From Leptodontidium sp. MPI-SDFR-AT-0119 (lineage: Eukaryota > Ascomycota > Leotiomycetes > Helotiales > Leptodontidiaceae), in the NCBI GenBank assembly GCA_020726505.1, contig JAHLEZ010000005.1, positions 62,001 through 126,000 of the forward strand: DNA of 64,000 nt. The letters are read 5' to 3'. Of this stretch, positions 11,483-23,949 are shown piece after piece. A model generated the notes under the pieces. It ran no database searches. It was not told the DNA's origin and was given only the letters and a program-made list of their open reading frames with translations. Each line of letters opens with the position of its first letter. The stretch's first letter is position 1. The position numbers were made by a program, and so were the translations under genes.

Positions 11483-12915
11483 GATTAATAACTAGGTCGG
11501 GTATTTTGCTTGGAATCAAGGCGTACAATACGGTAGATAGTAGATTGAAGGCCATGAGAGACATCGTGAAGGCGCACAGGAAGCATTACCGTTAATTAAT
11601 CTTCTGCCGCGGCGACAACAAACTTGAACCTCGACGACAGGGGTGTTTTACGGTCTGACGACTTTGATTCGGCATTGGTGCTAGTCGATTGTTTACGAAG
11701 GCGGGTTCCGAAAGAAGTTAACACCCCGACGGGAATCACGCAACATTAAATGCAGTGAGCGCCGGTTTTGACGTAAACGGTATGCATATCATCATCTGAA
11801 GTTTTCTTATTCCTCAATGGACTTCGGCTGAAAGAGGTGGCTCAGTGATAGAAAGCATCATCTCCAGGCTGACTACCATATGGCGGTGCGTAAGCACAAT
11901 ATCAAGTCAACAACAGCACAATTTGAAAGCGCTTAATAAGGGTTCTAGGTTGAAGCGAAAGATACTGTAGAGTATTACTGTGCCACAGAGACACCTGTGA
12001 AGACATCTTATCTCCTGCAAGCATGACCACATAAAGCAACATTGTGAGCCTGATCACTCCTATTCCTTGTATTTTCGTAACCCGGTCCAATCACAATCTG
12101 AATACACACTTTCTCAGCCAGGGGGCCGTTTTTATAGCAGCATGCGAGTGTGTCTTTGAGGGAACGGCCAATTGACTAATACTAAGACATGTACCCACCG
12201 AAAGCAATTGAAAGTCTTTCGAAAACAAGAAAGAAGTCTTGGACCATGATGAAGGGACTACCCGCATCGGGGTAGATTTTGCGAGGCTGATGTCAGTTCC
12301 TACTAATTTTGAACCATCGCCCCTTGCGCTAAACTACTCCACGGTGATTTCTCTTGGGGCCATTCTGTCGCTGAGATAGTTGCACTAGGTACCCAGACAA
12401 ATACGTACACGCGGGGTTGATGTGCAGTCGGGGGAGGCGACTCCGACAATTGAAGACGAGAGTAATGTACCGTAGTTAAAATGTGACTTCAATCATATTG
12501 CTAGGATGTATTTGTTTAGAACGAAGTTTAATATGCCTGAAACAAGTAGATAAATGCGTCGAAGGTTAACGCTTTTGATGAGGTTTTACGTACATATATG
12601 TAAAAGGGAGAGAAGTTGATGTAATTTGGGAACCAAATTTTCTATCAACCGCACCCCGGCAGCTAGTCTAGTATCTTACATACAGAGATTCAATAAGGGC
12701 CCTAGCACTTTTAGTGCCAGTGGATTGGTTGTATCCCACCGTGCTCTTGAAGAAGTTAAGTGGACCGCCGACAGGTCAAACGGCACGCCGCTACTTCACA
12801 CCTCCACCTCCATTTATTTTCTTCGCGTTCACATTTGTTTTCATATTGCTTGTTAAACCATGGGCTCGGAACTTTCATAACCATTGCGCTGTACAACAAT
12901 AACTGTCAATGAAAG
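11483..12915. other. Long divergent intergenic region
   Basis: About 1.4 kb separates the minus-strand aldolase start from the plus-strand MFS gene. No domain-bearing frame is present. A short upstream ATG at 12909, out of frame with the MFS start at 12916, could act as an overlapping uORF. Confidence 0.45.
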
Positions 12916-14731
12916 ATGTTTCTTCATTCCCATCGAGAAGAGCTCACTTCGAGCAATGCTCTCCAGAGTCTCGATGTCGGCGAGAAGTCAGATACAACAT
13001 CTCAGAGCTTCAATTATGAACTCGAATCAACGACCGCAAGCCCTAGAATTCTGAGCGATATCGACGAGCTTGGCCTGAGACTTGTTGAAGATGGTTTCGT
13101 GAGATGGAAACTAGACGCCACAGGACATCCACGAAATTGGGGGCTCTGGCGGAAGGCTTTTGACAGCGGCGTTATTCTTATGTTGGATCTTTTCACGTCA
13201 GTCTAAAATCCTAGAAAATGGAGATACTGGTTTACTGAATTAAATTTCCAGAACAGCTGTTAGCACCGCCGGTGTGAGTGGATCACTGCGCCGTTCATCA
13301 TTTCCTCGATTCTAACTTTTGCGTAGCCGTCGGTAGCTGAGATTGCCAAAGATGAGTATGGACTCAGTCATGTAACAGCTTTGGTTGCATTTGGAAGCAT
13401 GTGAGTAGTCATTTACAGATCCCAGGACCAATCTGACTTAAACAGGTATCAATTTGGACAAGCAATTGGGGGTGTGATCTTTCCCCCATACTCTGAAGCT
13501 GCCGGTCGCAGGGCTGTATACATATCTGCAGCGTCCATCTACTCACTGTCCTGTATCTTTGTCGGTTTCGTCCCAGGCATATATGGTGCAGTCGTTGGGC
13601 GATTCATTTCTGGCTTCGTTTCTGCTGTTCCTTCAATTGTTGTGTCCGGTAGCTTGGAGGACATGTTCAATATGAATAATCGAGTATGGCTAATGTACGC
13701 ATAGGCATGCGCTACTACGGGGGGGTTGCTCATTAGGCCTATTTATAGATCATACATCGCAGCTGCATTAGGATGGTAAGTGTTTTCAGCAACTCGCTCC
13801 GAGAAAACGGAAATTGACATGACCCAGGAGATGGGTATTTCACATTGCCGCAATCATCACAGGAATTCTTACCTTCCTCCTTCTATTCATCAAAGAGAGT
13901 CGTCCAAGCCGTCTCCTATCTCAACGCCTGGCTATACTCCAAGCTAATAGGGAAATGCCAAATCTTCGAATCAACAACCCAGACCACACCCCTGACTTTC
14001 AGACGTTCGCAAAGGTTGCTTTGAGGCGACCAATCCGCCTCTTCTTCACGGACCCAATCGTCTTTTTGGTTTCCATCATGAGCGCTGTCGGTTGGGCCTT
14101 GATATACCTCTTTACGGAGTCTTTGCCTGTTATTTATGCTGGCTTTGGCTTCTCTCGCAAAGAATCCTCCCTTCTCTTCCTTGCAATTTTGGTTGGAATA
14201 TTTTTTGGAATATTTCCTCGTATGCAAGACAGAAGAGTCTTGAAGCAGAGAAAGCTCAACGGACAGCCTCTACATCCCGAGGATAAACTTGTTGGATTCA
14301 CATACGCTGCACCCTGCCTTGCTTTTGGTTTGTGGTGGCTCACTTTGACAGTTCCCCCAGCATCAAATCTACCTTGGTATGCTTCAATCATTGGCCTTGT
14401 TCCCATCGGGTTCGCAACAAACGAATTCGCCTGCACCCTCTCTGGGTATCTCGCCGATACATACACAATCTACGCATCTTCTGCATTTGCTGCGATGTCG
14501 TTTCTTCGCGCGATTCTTGGTGGAGTCTTCCCTCTCATTGGCGAGCCTATGTATGTTGGCCTCGGATCCAACTGGGCAACCGTTGTATTGGCATGCATTG
14601 CGACCCTGTTCTGTGCGAGTCCAATCTTGTTTCTCAAGTTTGGCAAGCAGATCAGACAGAGAAGTAAATTTGCCAAGTACAGTTTGAGGGTCAACAATGA
14701 AACCCAAGTTGAGGACGATAACATGGAATGA
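12916..14731 (+). CDS. MFS transporter, DHA1 drug:H+ antiporter type
   Basis: Six exons (12916-13196, 13252-13273, 13327-13400, 13446-13694, 13749-13775, 13828-14731) give 518 aa. A hydrophilic N-terminus of about 80 residues ends in GHPRNWGLWRKAF, the conserved entry to helix 1 in this subfamily. Then follow YGLSHVTALVAFGSMYQ, FPPYSEAAGRRAVY (the loop 2-3 motif), GRFISGFVSAVPSIVVSG, LGWRWVFHIAAIITG and the post-helix-6 motif IKESRPSRLL. The second half has helices around DPIVFLVSIMSAVGWALI and ends in a short acidic tail. These carriers export drugs or metabolites across the plasma membrane using proton antiport. Two exons are tiny (22 and 27 nt) and were placed by helix continuity. The substrate cannot be inferred. 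Confidence 0.85.
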
Positions 14732-15862
14732 TTGCTAGCAGGGTTGAGCCAAGGATAGCAATATCATTTTCGACGATTGCAGCATGGTTAGATGGACTAA
14801 GGCAATTATTAAAGTCAGGATTCCTCGACTGGCTCCTCTCTTGTATTAGTGCGGTCCAGCTTCCGTTGAGTTGCGGATGCTGGTCAAAACAAAGATCTCG
14901 CTTGGCTCTGGAATACGAATTGCAGCTTTCTTCTTGTTTTACATTTTCGTTGTGCAGGTTCTTCCTGCTAGGAGCCTGCTTCGGCGTCAACAAGCAGCAA
15001 TTTTCTTGACGTCTTTGCTGTGCTTGGCGAAAATAAAAGATCGTCATTCCATGACTCGCGAGGTCTAATACTTGTCGCGTGTGGCACCCATCTCAATGAC
15101 TTACCGCGTCACAGTTTTAGAATGCCTACACCTGGCCAGCCCCGAGCCAGCGAAATAGATTCGTAATGCCCTGTGCGAGTTGCTGAGTTAGCATCACTTC
15201 GTACTTGCTTGGCCTGAAGCACTGGTTGGTGGAAGGGCATTACTTCGTAGATAACCGCGCCCAGCGTCCGGGGCATGAAACTCGTCCCAATCCAAGGACC
15301 GATGCCATCCCAACTCGAGCATTTACCTCACGCCGACCAAGCCACTGGGACTCGACAGGACACCTCCAACAGCCTGCAATACCGAATGACACAAAATACC
15401 TCGGATCGGCGAGATGTTTTCTCGATTCCCGGAGGTGCCAAGTGCTACCCCACACTAGGCCAAGTGTTGGGGGTACTGGGCACGCTTGGCGATGCATGCA
15501 GGCCTGCCAGTTCTCTTCTTCTGTGTGGCTGTGGCAATGGAGGATATTCCTGTTCTGGTCAAGCAGCTGTCAGGTGTCGTGATCTGAAATCCATGACGGG
15601 TTGCACTCCGGTCTTGGGGCATCTTGGCCCTCCACAGGCCGGATGGAGCACCTGGGGAAGGAGAAAAAAGTATTAAGACGAAGCAGGTCCGCTGTCTCTG
15701 AATCAATACAAGGCTCTTGGAAATCGCCCCCTGCGACGAAACTTCTGTTGTGCTTAAACCAGTCACTGCACCGACTTTCTGCATCTCGCTCCTGATTTTA
15801 ATTCTAATAACCTTTTGTTTTCTTCTCGCCAAGGTTCCCCTTTTCAGCCACTGACGAACAAC
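14732..15862. other. Intergenic region upstream of the Dal5-like carrier
   Basis: This 1.1-kb gap holds the 3' region of the DHA1 gene and the promoter of the next carrier. Several short open frames are present, but none resembles a protein family. Confidence 0.45.
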
Positions 15863-17715
15863 ATGACAACCAATTGGGACGGCAAAGAGGCTGCAGGCGA
15901 TCGAGGTCAACTCCAAAGTTCTACCTATGCACCACCACCAGATGGCAAGGAGGTCTTCGACAATAGCCACCTGGAGAATGCCCCTTATTCGACTCCCTCC
16001 GACGTGAAGGGCGGCTCTTCTGGTGCCGACAGTGACGACGAGGTCCTCTCCAGATGGTCAGCAGAGGATCAGAAGCGCATCCTTCGCAAAGTCGATGTTC
16101 GATTGATCCCCATTTGCGGATTGATGTACTGCGTTTCGCTTTTGGATCGAACCAATCTTTCTAATGCTGCTATTGCGGGGTACGAGACTCCCCAAGCCTA
16201 TTCCCCAAGCCTATTTCTGGAGGTGTGCTAATTTGTTGCAACAGCATGAACGTAGAGTTGATGATCACGAAAGTGAATGGAGTTGATCGATATGTGAGCG
16301 CCCTCTTCCTCTCACTCCAGCATTAGCAATAGCAGCTGATATCCGACAGTCTGTGATCACACTCATGTTCTTCATTACCTACACCATATTCCAGCCTCCA
16401 GGAACCCTTCTTTGCCGAAAGATTGGCCCTCGCGTCTTCCTTTCAGTCATTACCTTGCTCTGGGGTGGTGTCATGATCGGATTCGGATTCGTTCAGGACT
16501 GGACTCACTTGGTCGGACTGAGAGCAGTTCTTGGGGTTCTCGAGGTATTACCTGCATTCGCATGTTCGCGGTCCTCATATTGACTTTTACTAGGCGGGCT
16601 TCTTCCCAGGTGTTGTCTATCTCATGTCAACCTGGTATAAGCGATACGAAATGGGGAAGCGATATGCTGGTTTCTACTTGATCGGATGTGTGGCTTCAGC
16701 TTTTGGAGGCATCTTAGCCTATGGCTTGATGCAGATGGAAGGGGTTGCTGGTTATGGTGGGTGGAGGTGGATCTTCATTATTGAGGGAATCGTAAGTGTC
16801 TCTATCCTGTTTCGTGTTCCTATTTGCTGACGCTTCTACAGCTCACTTGTATCGTTGCTGCCCTGGGTGCCTTTTTCTTGCTTTCGTTCCCAGACAAGGC
16901 CGGATCACGGTCCCTTCGATTCTTGACCGCAGACGAACAGAAGTGCATCATCATGCGAGTCAATGCCGATCGTGGAGATGCGGATCTTACCAAGTTCGAA
17001 TGGAAGAGATGGGCAGCCTCAGGAAAGGATTGGAAGATCTGGGCCTATGCTTTGATCTTTGGCTCGATCACTACCGTGTCCTACGCACTCGCGTACTTCC
17101 TTCCTATCATCCTGAATCTGGGACTTGGATTTGATACTGGCACTTCTCAGTGTCTCATCGCACCACCTTATGCCTTTGCTGGTATCATGGTAAGCCACCC
17201 AGTCTACTGCAATGTACTGAGTGATAGGGATAACTTGCTGACTTATTCGAAAGATGGTTGCCACAGGATGGTGGGGTGATCGCTACAGAATGCGTGGCCC
17301 TATGCTCGTTTTCAATGCCACTCTCGCAATAATTGGTCTCTCCATTGTCGGTTTCCATGACAACTCCAAGGTTCGGTACTTTGGTGTTTTCCTCGCTACC
17401 GCTGGTGCCAATGCCAATGTTCCAGTCTGCATGGCTTACCAGGCCAACAATATTCGTGGTCAATGGAAGCGAGCCTTCTGTTCTGCTACTCTTGTTGGAT
17501 TTGGTTCACTCGGAGGCATTGTCGGCAGCACAGTATTCAGAAGCCAGGATCGACCAAATTATGTTCCCGGTATAAGTACCGCGATCGGTAGCCAGGTTGT
17601 GGTGTGTCTCACTGTTGCAGCTCTTACCATCGACTTCAAGAGACAGAATGCCAAGGCGGACAGAGGTGAGAAGGTACTGGAGGAAGGCGATGCAAGCTTC
17701 CGATACACATATTAA
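15863..17715 (+). CDS. MFS anion:cation symporter, Dal5/Tna1-like permease
   Basis: Six exons (15863-16179, 16245-16293, 16350-16544, 16594-16791, 16842-17189, 17254-17715) give 522 aa. The ATG at 15863 was chosen because an in-frame codon further upstream is not ATG. An acidic cytosolic N-terminus leads to KVDVRLIPICGLMYCVSLLD followed by RTNLSNAAIAG, the hallmark helix-1 motif of the Dal5 (allantoate/nicotinate) family. Further markers are FQPPGTLLCRKIGPRVFLS, LGVLEAGFFPGVVYLMSTWY and the second-half motif AYQANNIRGQWKRAF. Members import organic anions such as allantoate, nicotinate or pantothenate with protons. The exact substrate is not determinable. All junctions keep phase and restore conserved helices. 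Confidence 0.88.
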
Positions 17716-17931
17716 GGAGTTGCATGCTTCTCTTGATCACTTTCGAGAAGTTGGGTGTTGATTATACCAGTTGAGACGATAGGAAAGCGAAAGTAGTAAA
17801 TTGATGATGTGATTTGAATGCTGAATTATGACCCGCAAAACAGTTGACTTTTTCCACCACCACTTCATATGTTCACATCATCCTACACCCTACATATCCC
17901 CTCTCATCTCCGATGCCCTCCCGTTCGATGT

Positions 17932-18840
17932 TTAACAGCCACTAGTTGTGATGCCTGACGCGATACAATAAGTACCGTCTGATCCGCTTCCTGTCTTGGT
18001 GGGCTCATCTCCGTTACTATTCCCAGTGTACTTGTAGCAGATATCGGTATCCAAGATGCAGGAATTGGTGATGGTAACCTTGTCTCCGTAGTTGGTGTTC
18101 ACACCGGCAACAACGCCCCCGTCCGTGACATGGATATTGGTGAATGTGGATGTTCTCTTGTATTGCGTTCCGCAATTTCCACAAGATCTGTACACCTTGC
18201 CAAACGTGGCGGCGTAGAAATTTTTCACTGCGACCGTCCCTCCGCCGTTGTGTTGGAGGATCTTGTCCGAAGCCGACTTGGCGCCACCTCCATTCACGTA
18301 GGAAGTTCCAGAGCTTTGCTTGAAGGTTGCGGCATCCTATACATAGATACAGGTTAGACTATGGGATTTCCAACATCGAAGAAAGGCGCGCCACGATGCG
18401 GTTAGGGTTAGAAGTATTTCGAACTCACCTCGCAAACATCCACCCACCAGACGTTGTTGAGCGTACAAGTCCCCAAGCAGTGAACACCTTCTCCATTGTT
18501 GGGTCCAATGATAACATTGGAAAGGACTGCTCCTGCTTCCAAAACAAAGACTGCATCGGCATCTCCACCCTCGGCTTGGTCATTGCAAGTTGAAACTAGG
18601 AACATCTGTTAGTTTGGGATCGAGATGGAAGTAGAGCACCATACCGCTTCGATCGAACTTCTTCATTGCTCCGTCAAATGTCACCCCAGCAGCAATGGTC
18701 TTTGCAGCAGCCAATGCGGAAGTTCCTGTAGAAGCTGGGAAGACGGTTTGCAAATTTGTGTTTGTAGCTCGAGCTTCGAGAACAGCACCGTCGACGATGG
18801 CGGCAACTGCTGAAGCGAGTATAATCTTGGAGAAAAGCAT
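17932..18840 (-). CDS. Secreted pectate lyase, polysaccharide lyase family 3
   Basis: Three minus-strand exons (18840-18645, 18595-18429, 18336-17932) give 255 aa. A signal peptide ([19 protein letters not shown]) is followed by the beta-helix enzyme. PL3 markers are [65 protein letters not shown], and the C-terminal cysteine-rich stretch with [11 protein letters not shown] and CYKYTGNS. The enzyme cleaves de-esterified pectin by beta-elimination, normally with calcium, outside the cell. An ATG 27 codons upstream is in frame but would bury the signal peptide, so the internal start is preferred. The second intron (18337-18428) contains two telomere-like TTAGGG units, probably by chance. Confidence 0.9.
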
Positions 18841-20339
18841 TTTGAGGAAAGTCTGTGGAGCTGAGAAAGGCAATTGATGAGTTTGTAAAGGATGCCAAAA
18901 AGGATTGTTTGAGGGAGACAATCCATCTCTTTTATAGGAAATTTCTCGAAGTCATCGACACTCTTCCATCTCAGTGGCATCACTTGAGTGAACGGATTAA
19001 TTGGGGTCCATTTTCTGGTGATATGCTGAATATCGAGTCCGCCCAGCCAGCAACGATCCCCAGATCCCAGGATCGGTGCCACGATCTGCTGTCACCATCC
19101 CTGAAAACCTGGGGTAATCTTGCGAAGGAGGTTCACTTTAGGTATTAGGTCGCTTCCGCATCTTGGAAAAAGGTTGTTCATGTTGCTTGTTTTCGTGGAT
19201 GGCCATCTCTTTATGAGTTTCCGTCTTGGCAGGAGATTGTTCCGCCAGGCTTGCGCGGCCTTCCCCTCATATATTAGATTTATTTCCGCCAATTGTGGGG
19301 GATATCTTGGCCATCTGATCGTAGATCTCCCCATTCCAGAACAGAAACATGGGGTTGGGTTTGTTTGATTGGTGGATTGCCAAGGATGAAACTTCACCGA
19401 AGCGAGGAGAAGGTGGGCAATAAACAGTAGTGCTAGATATGAAGTTTCGCTTTAAATGATTCCGAATGCAGAAGACCATTTTCAGTTGATGAGGTGAACG
19501 GGCTACGTGAAAAGACAAGATTGTGAAATGAAGGCAGAGCCAATGGAGTATTTTGATACCCAAGATGTTAATAAAGAATGATAGGAAAATGTTACAGAAA
19601 CGGTCCAGAGCTTTGTCGTACAGAAACGCCACTAAACTTCTGATACTACCGTAGCTTTAGCAGAACTAGATGCTGGTGGCACTTGACCCAACTGTACAAC
19701 AACAGATGCATTGGAATTTCAACGACCAACCAACCTTGAATCCAGTCACCCCAGTTTGCCTCGACAAGAGGACCTGAGAATAAATTTTTTTTAAGAGCCT
19801 AATTTGTTCGAGGAATCCATCAGACGAGGCGGTTCCTCGGCTGGCCGTGAAATCATAATACCTGGTCACGCCATTATGCGGTGGAAGCTTTAGATCATCA
19901 TGCTTGGGGTTCTTGTTTCCCCAAGGAAGCCCTTTTGGAAGAGGCTATTTGTTTTGATCAGCAGGTAGATGTAGTTTCGCTTGGTGGTGGAACTTGCATT
20001 GCTTTCCAGAAATCTTTCGTAATCGATTGTGTTGGAGAGTTCCCAAACTTGACGATTTATTTGAATTAGCTTAACTTTTTACTCGTTTGTGAAAGGAAAT
20101 GCGCACCCAGAAGTCGTGGAATCTGCAATACATAGAGTCACTACTGGGAGCACCGCCAGCCAAAGAAAGTTGCCAACAAACATTGTCACTATTCAAGGCT
20201 CAAGTCGATAAAGTTGGGAGACTAAATGAAATGGAAATAGGCAATAGGGGTCTCGTAAATTTGGTTTATATATGCATTGCTCACGCCAAAGATCAGATGA
20301 AGTGGCCGCCTATGAGCCGAGCCCCCAAGCGGCTCTTTT
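18841..20339. other. Gene-poor region upstream of the pectate lyase
   Basis: The first part is the pectate lyase promoter. The rest is non-coding as far as I can see. Several 60-120-residue open frames on both strands show no domain, signal peptide or splice continuity. Confidence 0.45.
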
Positions 20340-20664
20340 GAAAGACTTCTGGAATATATGAACCGATAAATGAAAATCCTTGAATTGCAAAGAAGGCAAG
20401 CTTAGCTTAGAAGAAGTAGACATTAGAAGAGCCTAAATAGGCTTGAAATTCGCAAATCGCCATTCCAACGAATCAAATCCAAGATATTATAATCGGCAAT
20501 TTAGATCCTTTGATGTGTAAGAAGTATAAATTGTTTTCTAAGTATAATAAATTACATCGTAAATGCAGCTAGCAACTTAAAACGTGTCGAAGAAACGTTA
20601 AAGCATCGAAACCTAATAAAAACATCCGATCCGCGATCTAATTATCTCCGAGTGAGACATGGCG
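20340..20664 (+). repeat. Dispersed repeat, copy 1 (left flank of the HET block)
   Basis: This 325-bp block matches 23950-24274 end to end in the same orientation, with spacing 3610 bp. It starts gaaagacttctggaatatat and ends ccgagtgagacatggcg. Differences are mainly C/T and G/A transitions. A weaker match continues to about 20811 through the shared string actccgggggctctctg and a common end near caaagtccggatcag. It resembles a degenerate transposon fragment or solo LTR hit by repeat-induced point mutation. No terminal inverted repeat or coding part is visible. Confidence 0.8.
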
Positions 20665-20811
20665 ATATGTGCAGCGCAATGCTCCGTTCCTAAAGCCGGC
20701 CCCAACCTTACCCTGAGACCGACCTCCTACTCCGGGGGCTCTCTGCTCTGAGAGGCTGACTCGAGGCTCAGTAGAATCGATTGATTGAAGCTCAAAGTCC
20801 GGATCAGGCCG

Positions 20812-21507
20812 AGCGGCTGTGCCCCTCGAGCAGCCTCGAGTTGGACGAGAAAGCTACTGGGTATCCCCTTAACTGCCAGAAGCACTTCTGACACCTTTTT
20901 CTAGGGGGGGTTACCATCACTACAGGACCCGTGCGCCGGGGAAACAAAAACATCAACAACTACGTTTCCCTTCCTAATTTCTTACCTAAACACTCTACTT
21001 TCAATGCAATCATCATGCCCGAAGACGAAACGAAAGATCCTACCGATGCAGGGACCTTACGGCCACTTGTGAAGCCTTTACAACGATGATGACTGCCTGT
21101 AATCTTGGTATTCTTCGCTTAATTTAGGGTCTGGCGGAGTCTCGCTACAGGAGTCTTTCGGGGCACAGATTTCTGGCAGTCAAGGGGATAGCACTGTGGC
21201 ATACAGATTCGTACGAACTCGACGCGCTGATCAGTACCTGTGATGTAGTGACTAACCGGTTTTGGATTAGTGTGTTAGGACTACACCCGACCATAATATC
21301 TGGCTGAGCCGAGCGGCAAGCTTCTGGAAGATTGGCTGCAATTCTGCAGAAGCCTCACGACTTTCGACATCACAATTGCGCAGCAAGTTCATTAAACGCA
21401 ACCCCCAACACAATCACATACGCCGCAAGACTATTCATTCTCAAGTATCATACGAGTCTATCACCTGGGCATAATTATCTCGACCCGAAGCCACGCCAAT
21501 CATCAAA
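20812..21507. other. Sequence between repeat copy 1 and the HET gene
   Basis: A short frame from 21015 (MPEDETKDPTDAG) starts after an A/C-rich leader that looks like a 5' UTR, but it stops after 24 codons. It could be the start of a lost gene. The remainder up to 21507 is the presumed HET gene promoter. Confidence 0.35.
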
Positions 21508-23204
21508 ATGGATGGGCTGGCCCAGCCTGATCCCGATATTCAGAACATATCACTGTTGCCTGAACACAGCCTTCTCGAAAAGTACTCCAATGATCACAAA
21601 ACGCTACTAGAGATCACGAAGAAGGCATTGTGTACATGCCTAGAAGAACATCAACCTTTCTGTCCAACATACCGCTTTGGATCGAACGAGTTCCTTCCAA
21701 CAAGATTGATCGACCTTGAGAATCTGGACCGTCTGAGACTTGTTGTAACTGCAGACACGTCAATTCAAGATCGACGCTACATACCTCTGAGCCACCGTTG
21801 GGGCACTCCTGAAAGCGCTGAACGAGAGGCTATGACTACCACATCCGAAAATCTCGCGCGTCGACTGGAAGGCTTTGGTTTGAGTACACTGCCTGCACGG
21901 TACATAGAAGCGATCTTGATATGTCGCTCAATGAATGTACGGTATATGTGGATTGATTCATTGTGTATAATTCAGGTATACATCCAGCCACTAATACCCA
22001 GGTCAAGCCATGCTGACGTGGCAAATTGTAGGGGTCTTCGGAAGACTGGCATTCTCAGTGTGCCCAGATGGGGGAAGTTTATGAATGCGGTGTCTTCACC
22101 ATAGCATCAAACCTATCTGATGATAACCAACCTTGGCTACCACCAGACCCTTTGCCGTGGGCCCTAAGACTTTGGAAAGGAGGTCCTCTTAAGGCATGGC
22201 TTTTGGAACTTATTACAAACAGTCCTCTGGCATCACGGGGCTGGTGTCTACAAGAGCGCCATTTGTCTCCACGTATTTTGCATGTGCATCATAGACAAGT
22301 CTGGGTCTGGGAGTGTAATTTCAGAGTCAGAGGAGCCAATTCCAGTGGCCTCGTCTATTCTTCTGATGTGACAGACGATACTTTGTCATGGAGGAAGCAG
22401 AATCTCACTCGCCCTGTTTCCCTCTCTCGGGATCAGCTTTTCGACTGCTGGCATAAGCTAGTTGCTGATTACACCAAGAGACGACTTACAAACCGGTCAG
22501 ATCGACTTCCTGCGATATCAGGGATCGAACGCAGATTACAACCTTTACTCTCATGTGCTTATCATGCAGGCACCTGGGAGTCTGATATTTTTGGGTTGTT
22601 ATGGTATTCTGGAACTGTGCTTTAGAAGACTGGGAGAGTTCGTCGTGTCAATAAAATTCTCATGGAACCTCTAGTCAAAGACCCTTCTGATACGCCAACC
22701 TGGACCTGGGCAGCTTCCGAAAACCCAGTTCGATTTTTGACACATAAGGTTTCTGGAAATGAACGGGGACTGCACGAGCCCAATTTTGGGTGGGGAATGG
22801 ATAGAAACAATTACACCCATTTGGCCGAAATCAATTATCATTCGATTACCTCCGATGAAAACATTCATAACAGCTCAATTATTAAATTGAAAGCCCCTGA
22901 ATGGCCGTCAGATGCTAATCTTCCAACATGGTTCTCACTTGACAGCGTCCTTGTGCCCGAAAGCGGATACAATGAGCATCACGAGCTGTTAGATGGGTAT
23001 CAGCTTAAAGATGAAGAAGCACGGCTTCATTTTGTCATCTTGGGAAGGTCAACCACGCCACCTTACGGGGACCAATGTATGTTTGGCATGATACTTGCAC
23101 CATCAAGATTGCACAGTGGTGCATTTGTGCGACTTGGAATATGGACTGACTGGATTTCACATGTCGAAAATTGGGATGTGAAGTTCGAATTCACCATTAT
23201 TTGA
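21508..23204 (+). pseudogene. HET-domain (heterokaryon incompatibility) gene with in-frame stop
   Basis: Exon 21508-21975 joins 22032 onward across a 56-bp intron. The HET core is obvious: YIPLSHRWG, TLPARYIEAILICRSM, VRYMWIDSLCIIQ, then GSSEDWHSQCAQMGEVYECG and FTIASNLSDDN. Next come SRGWCLQERHLSPRILH and a C-terminal region. An in-frame TAG at 22623-22625 interrupts the frame after IFGLLWYSGTVL. The same frame then continues without break through PTWTWAASENPVRF, the usual post-HET PSWSWA motif, to the natural TGA at 23204. No intron of plausible length removes the stop. HET proteins trigger cell death on recognition of a non-self partner. Here the product would lose about 193 C-terminal residues but keep the HET core, so a truncated product with residual function is possible. 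Confidence 0.75.
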
Positions 23205-23684
23205 CTCTATCATCGAGTTTCTTCTGTAGGCTAGTACTGGCGCAACATCTTGCAAACCCAATGCCCAGTTGCAGAGATACTGGAAGATAAATATTCCCGC
23301 TTCCGGCTACGCGATTTGGTAAGTCACGGCCCCTTGCATATTGTATCACATCCATTGTCGTGGTCTCATCCGTTACGAGAAACCATTGATTCCTCCAACC
23401 ACCAATAGTTCTCCCATGGGAGCGATAGATCTGCCGTTGCTTCTACCTTACAAATATCCCTCTCATAGTCTGGACGTGGATCCCTCCGATCCCTCGGAGG
23501 CAGAGCGGGTACATGTACATACCTCTCTTCTGACTCAGTTAGTAAAATATACATCAACGAGAAGTGTGACAGCGGGTCGCTTAGCCGACAGCGGCACATG
23601 CAAATACTCGCGTTTATAATCAAGATCAAGCTTGTAGCACCCAACAATGGAGGCGAGACGTAGTAGTCAACTGCGATATTCTAT
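23205..23684. other. Region 3' of the HET gene
   Basis: No intact gene is visible. Reading the minus strand from the WD40 scrap into this region gives broken frames that could be the decayed C-terminal tail of the same protein, but I cannot align it with confidence. Confidence 0.3.
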
Positions 23685-23790
23685 ATAGTGTGCCAGTAGC
23701 CGCGTCCCAGAGCTGCATCATCTCGTCATACGATGCCGACGCCAGCAGCCTCGCGTCGGGCGAGAAGGCCTGTAAGGGTTCGAGATCGGA
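23685..23790 (-). pseudogene. WD40-repeat fragment, probable NLR/HET-E-type remnant
   Basis: On the minus strand this segment encodes one near-canonical WD40 repeat, reading FSPDARLLASASYDEM followed by MQLWDAATG. That wording is characteristic of the highly similar repeats of fungal NACHT-WD40 (HET-E-like) receptors. Local G+C is higher than in the surroundings. No start codon, NACHT domain or second intact repeat is present, so it is a relic. It lies beside the broken HET gene and inside the repeat-flanked block, which fits a decayed allorecognition locus. The family assignment rests on one repeat. Confidence 0.55.
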
Positions 23791-23949
23791 GTACTAGTCG
23801 TATAATGAGGTGAACAGTTCTATTCGAAAAGGTAAAGCTACCGTACAAAGGAAAGGAGGTAAGCTCCTGTAATACGCCAAAAGTTCCGGAACCTCGTTGT
23901 CGGGGGGATGTTTTCTCATCGTACGATTAGTTTAGGGGCTTTTGCTACT

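Noticed and set aside
18400..18411. Telomere-like TTAGGG units in the pectate lyase intron (a similar GGGTTAGGG string is near 32188)
   Set aside because: Only two units at each place; too short to argue for an interstitial telomere or an end-joining scar.
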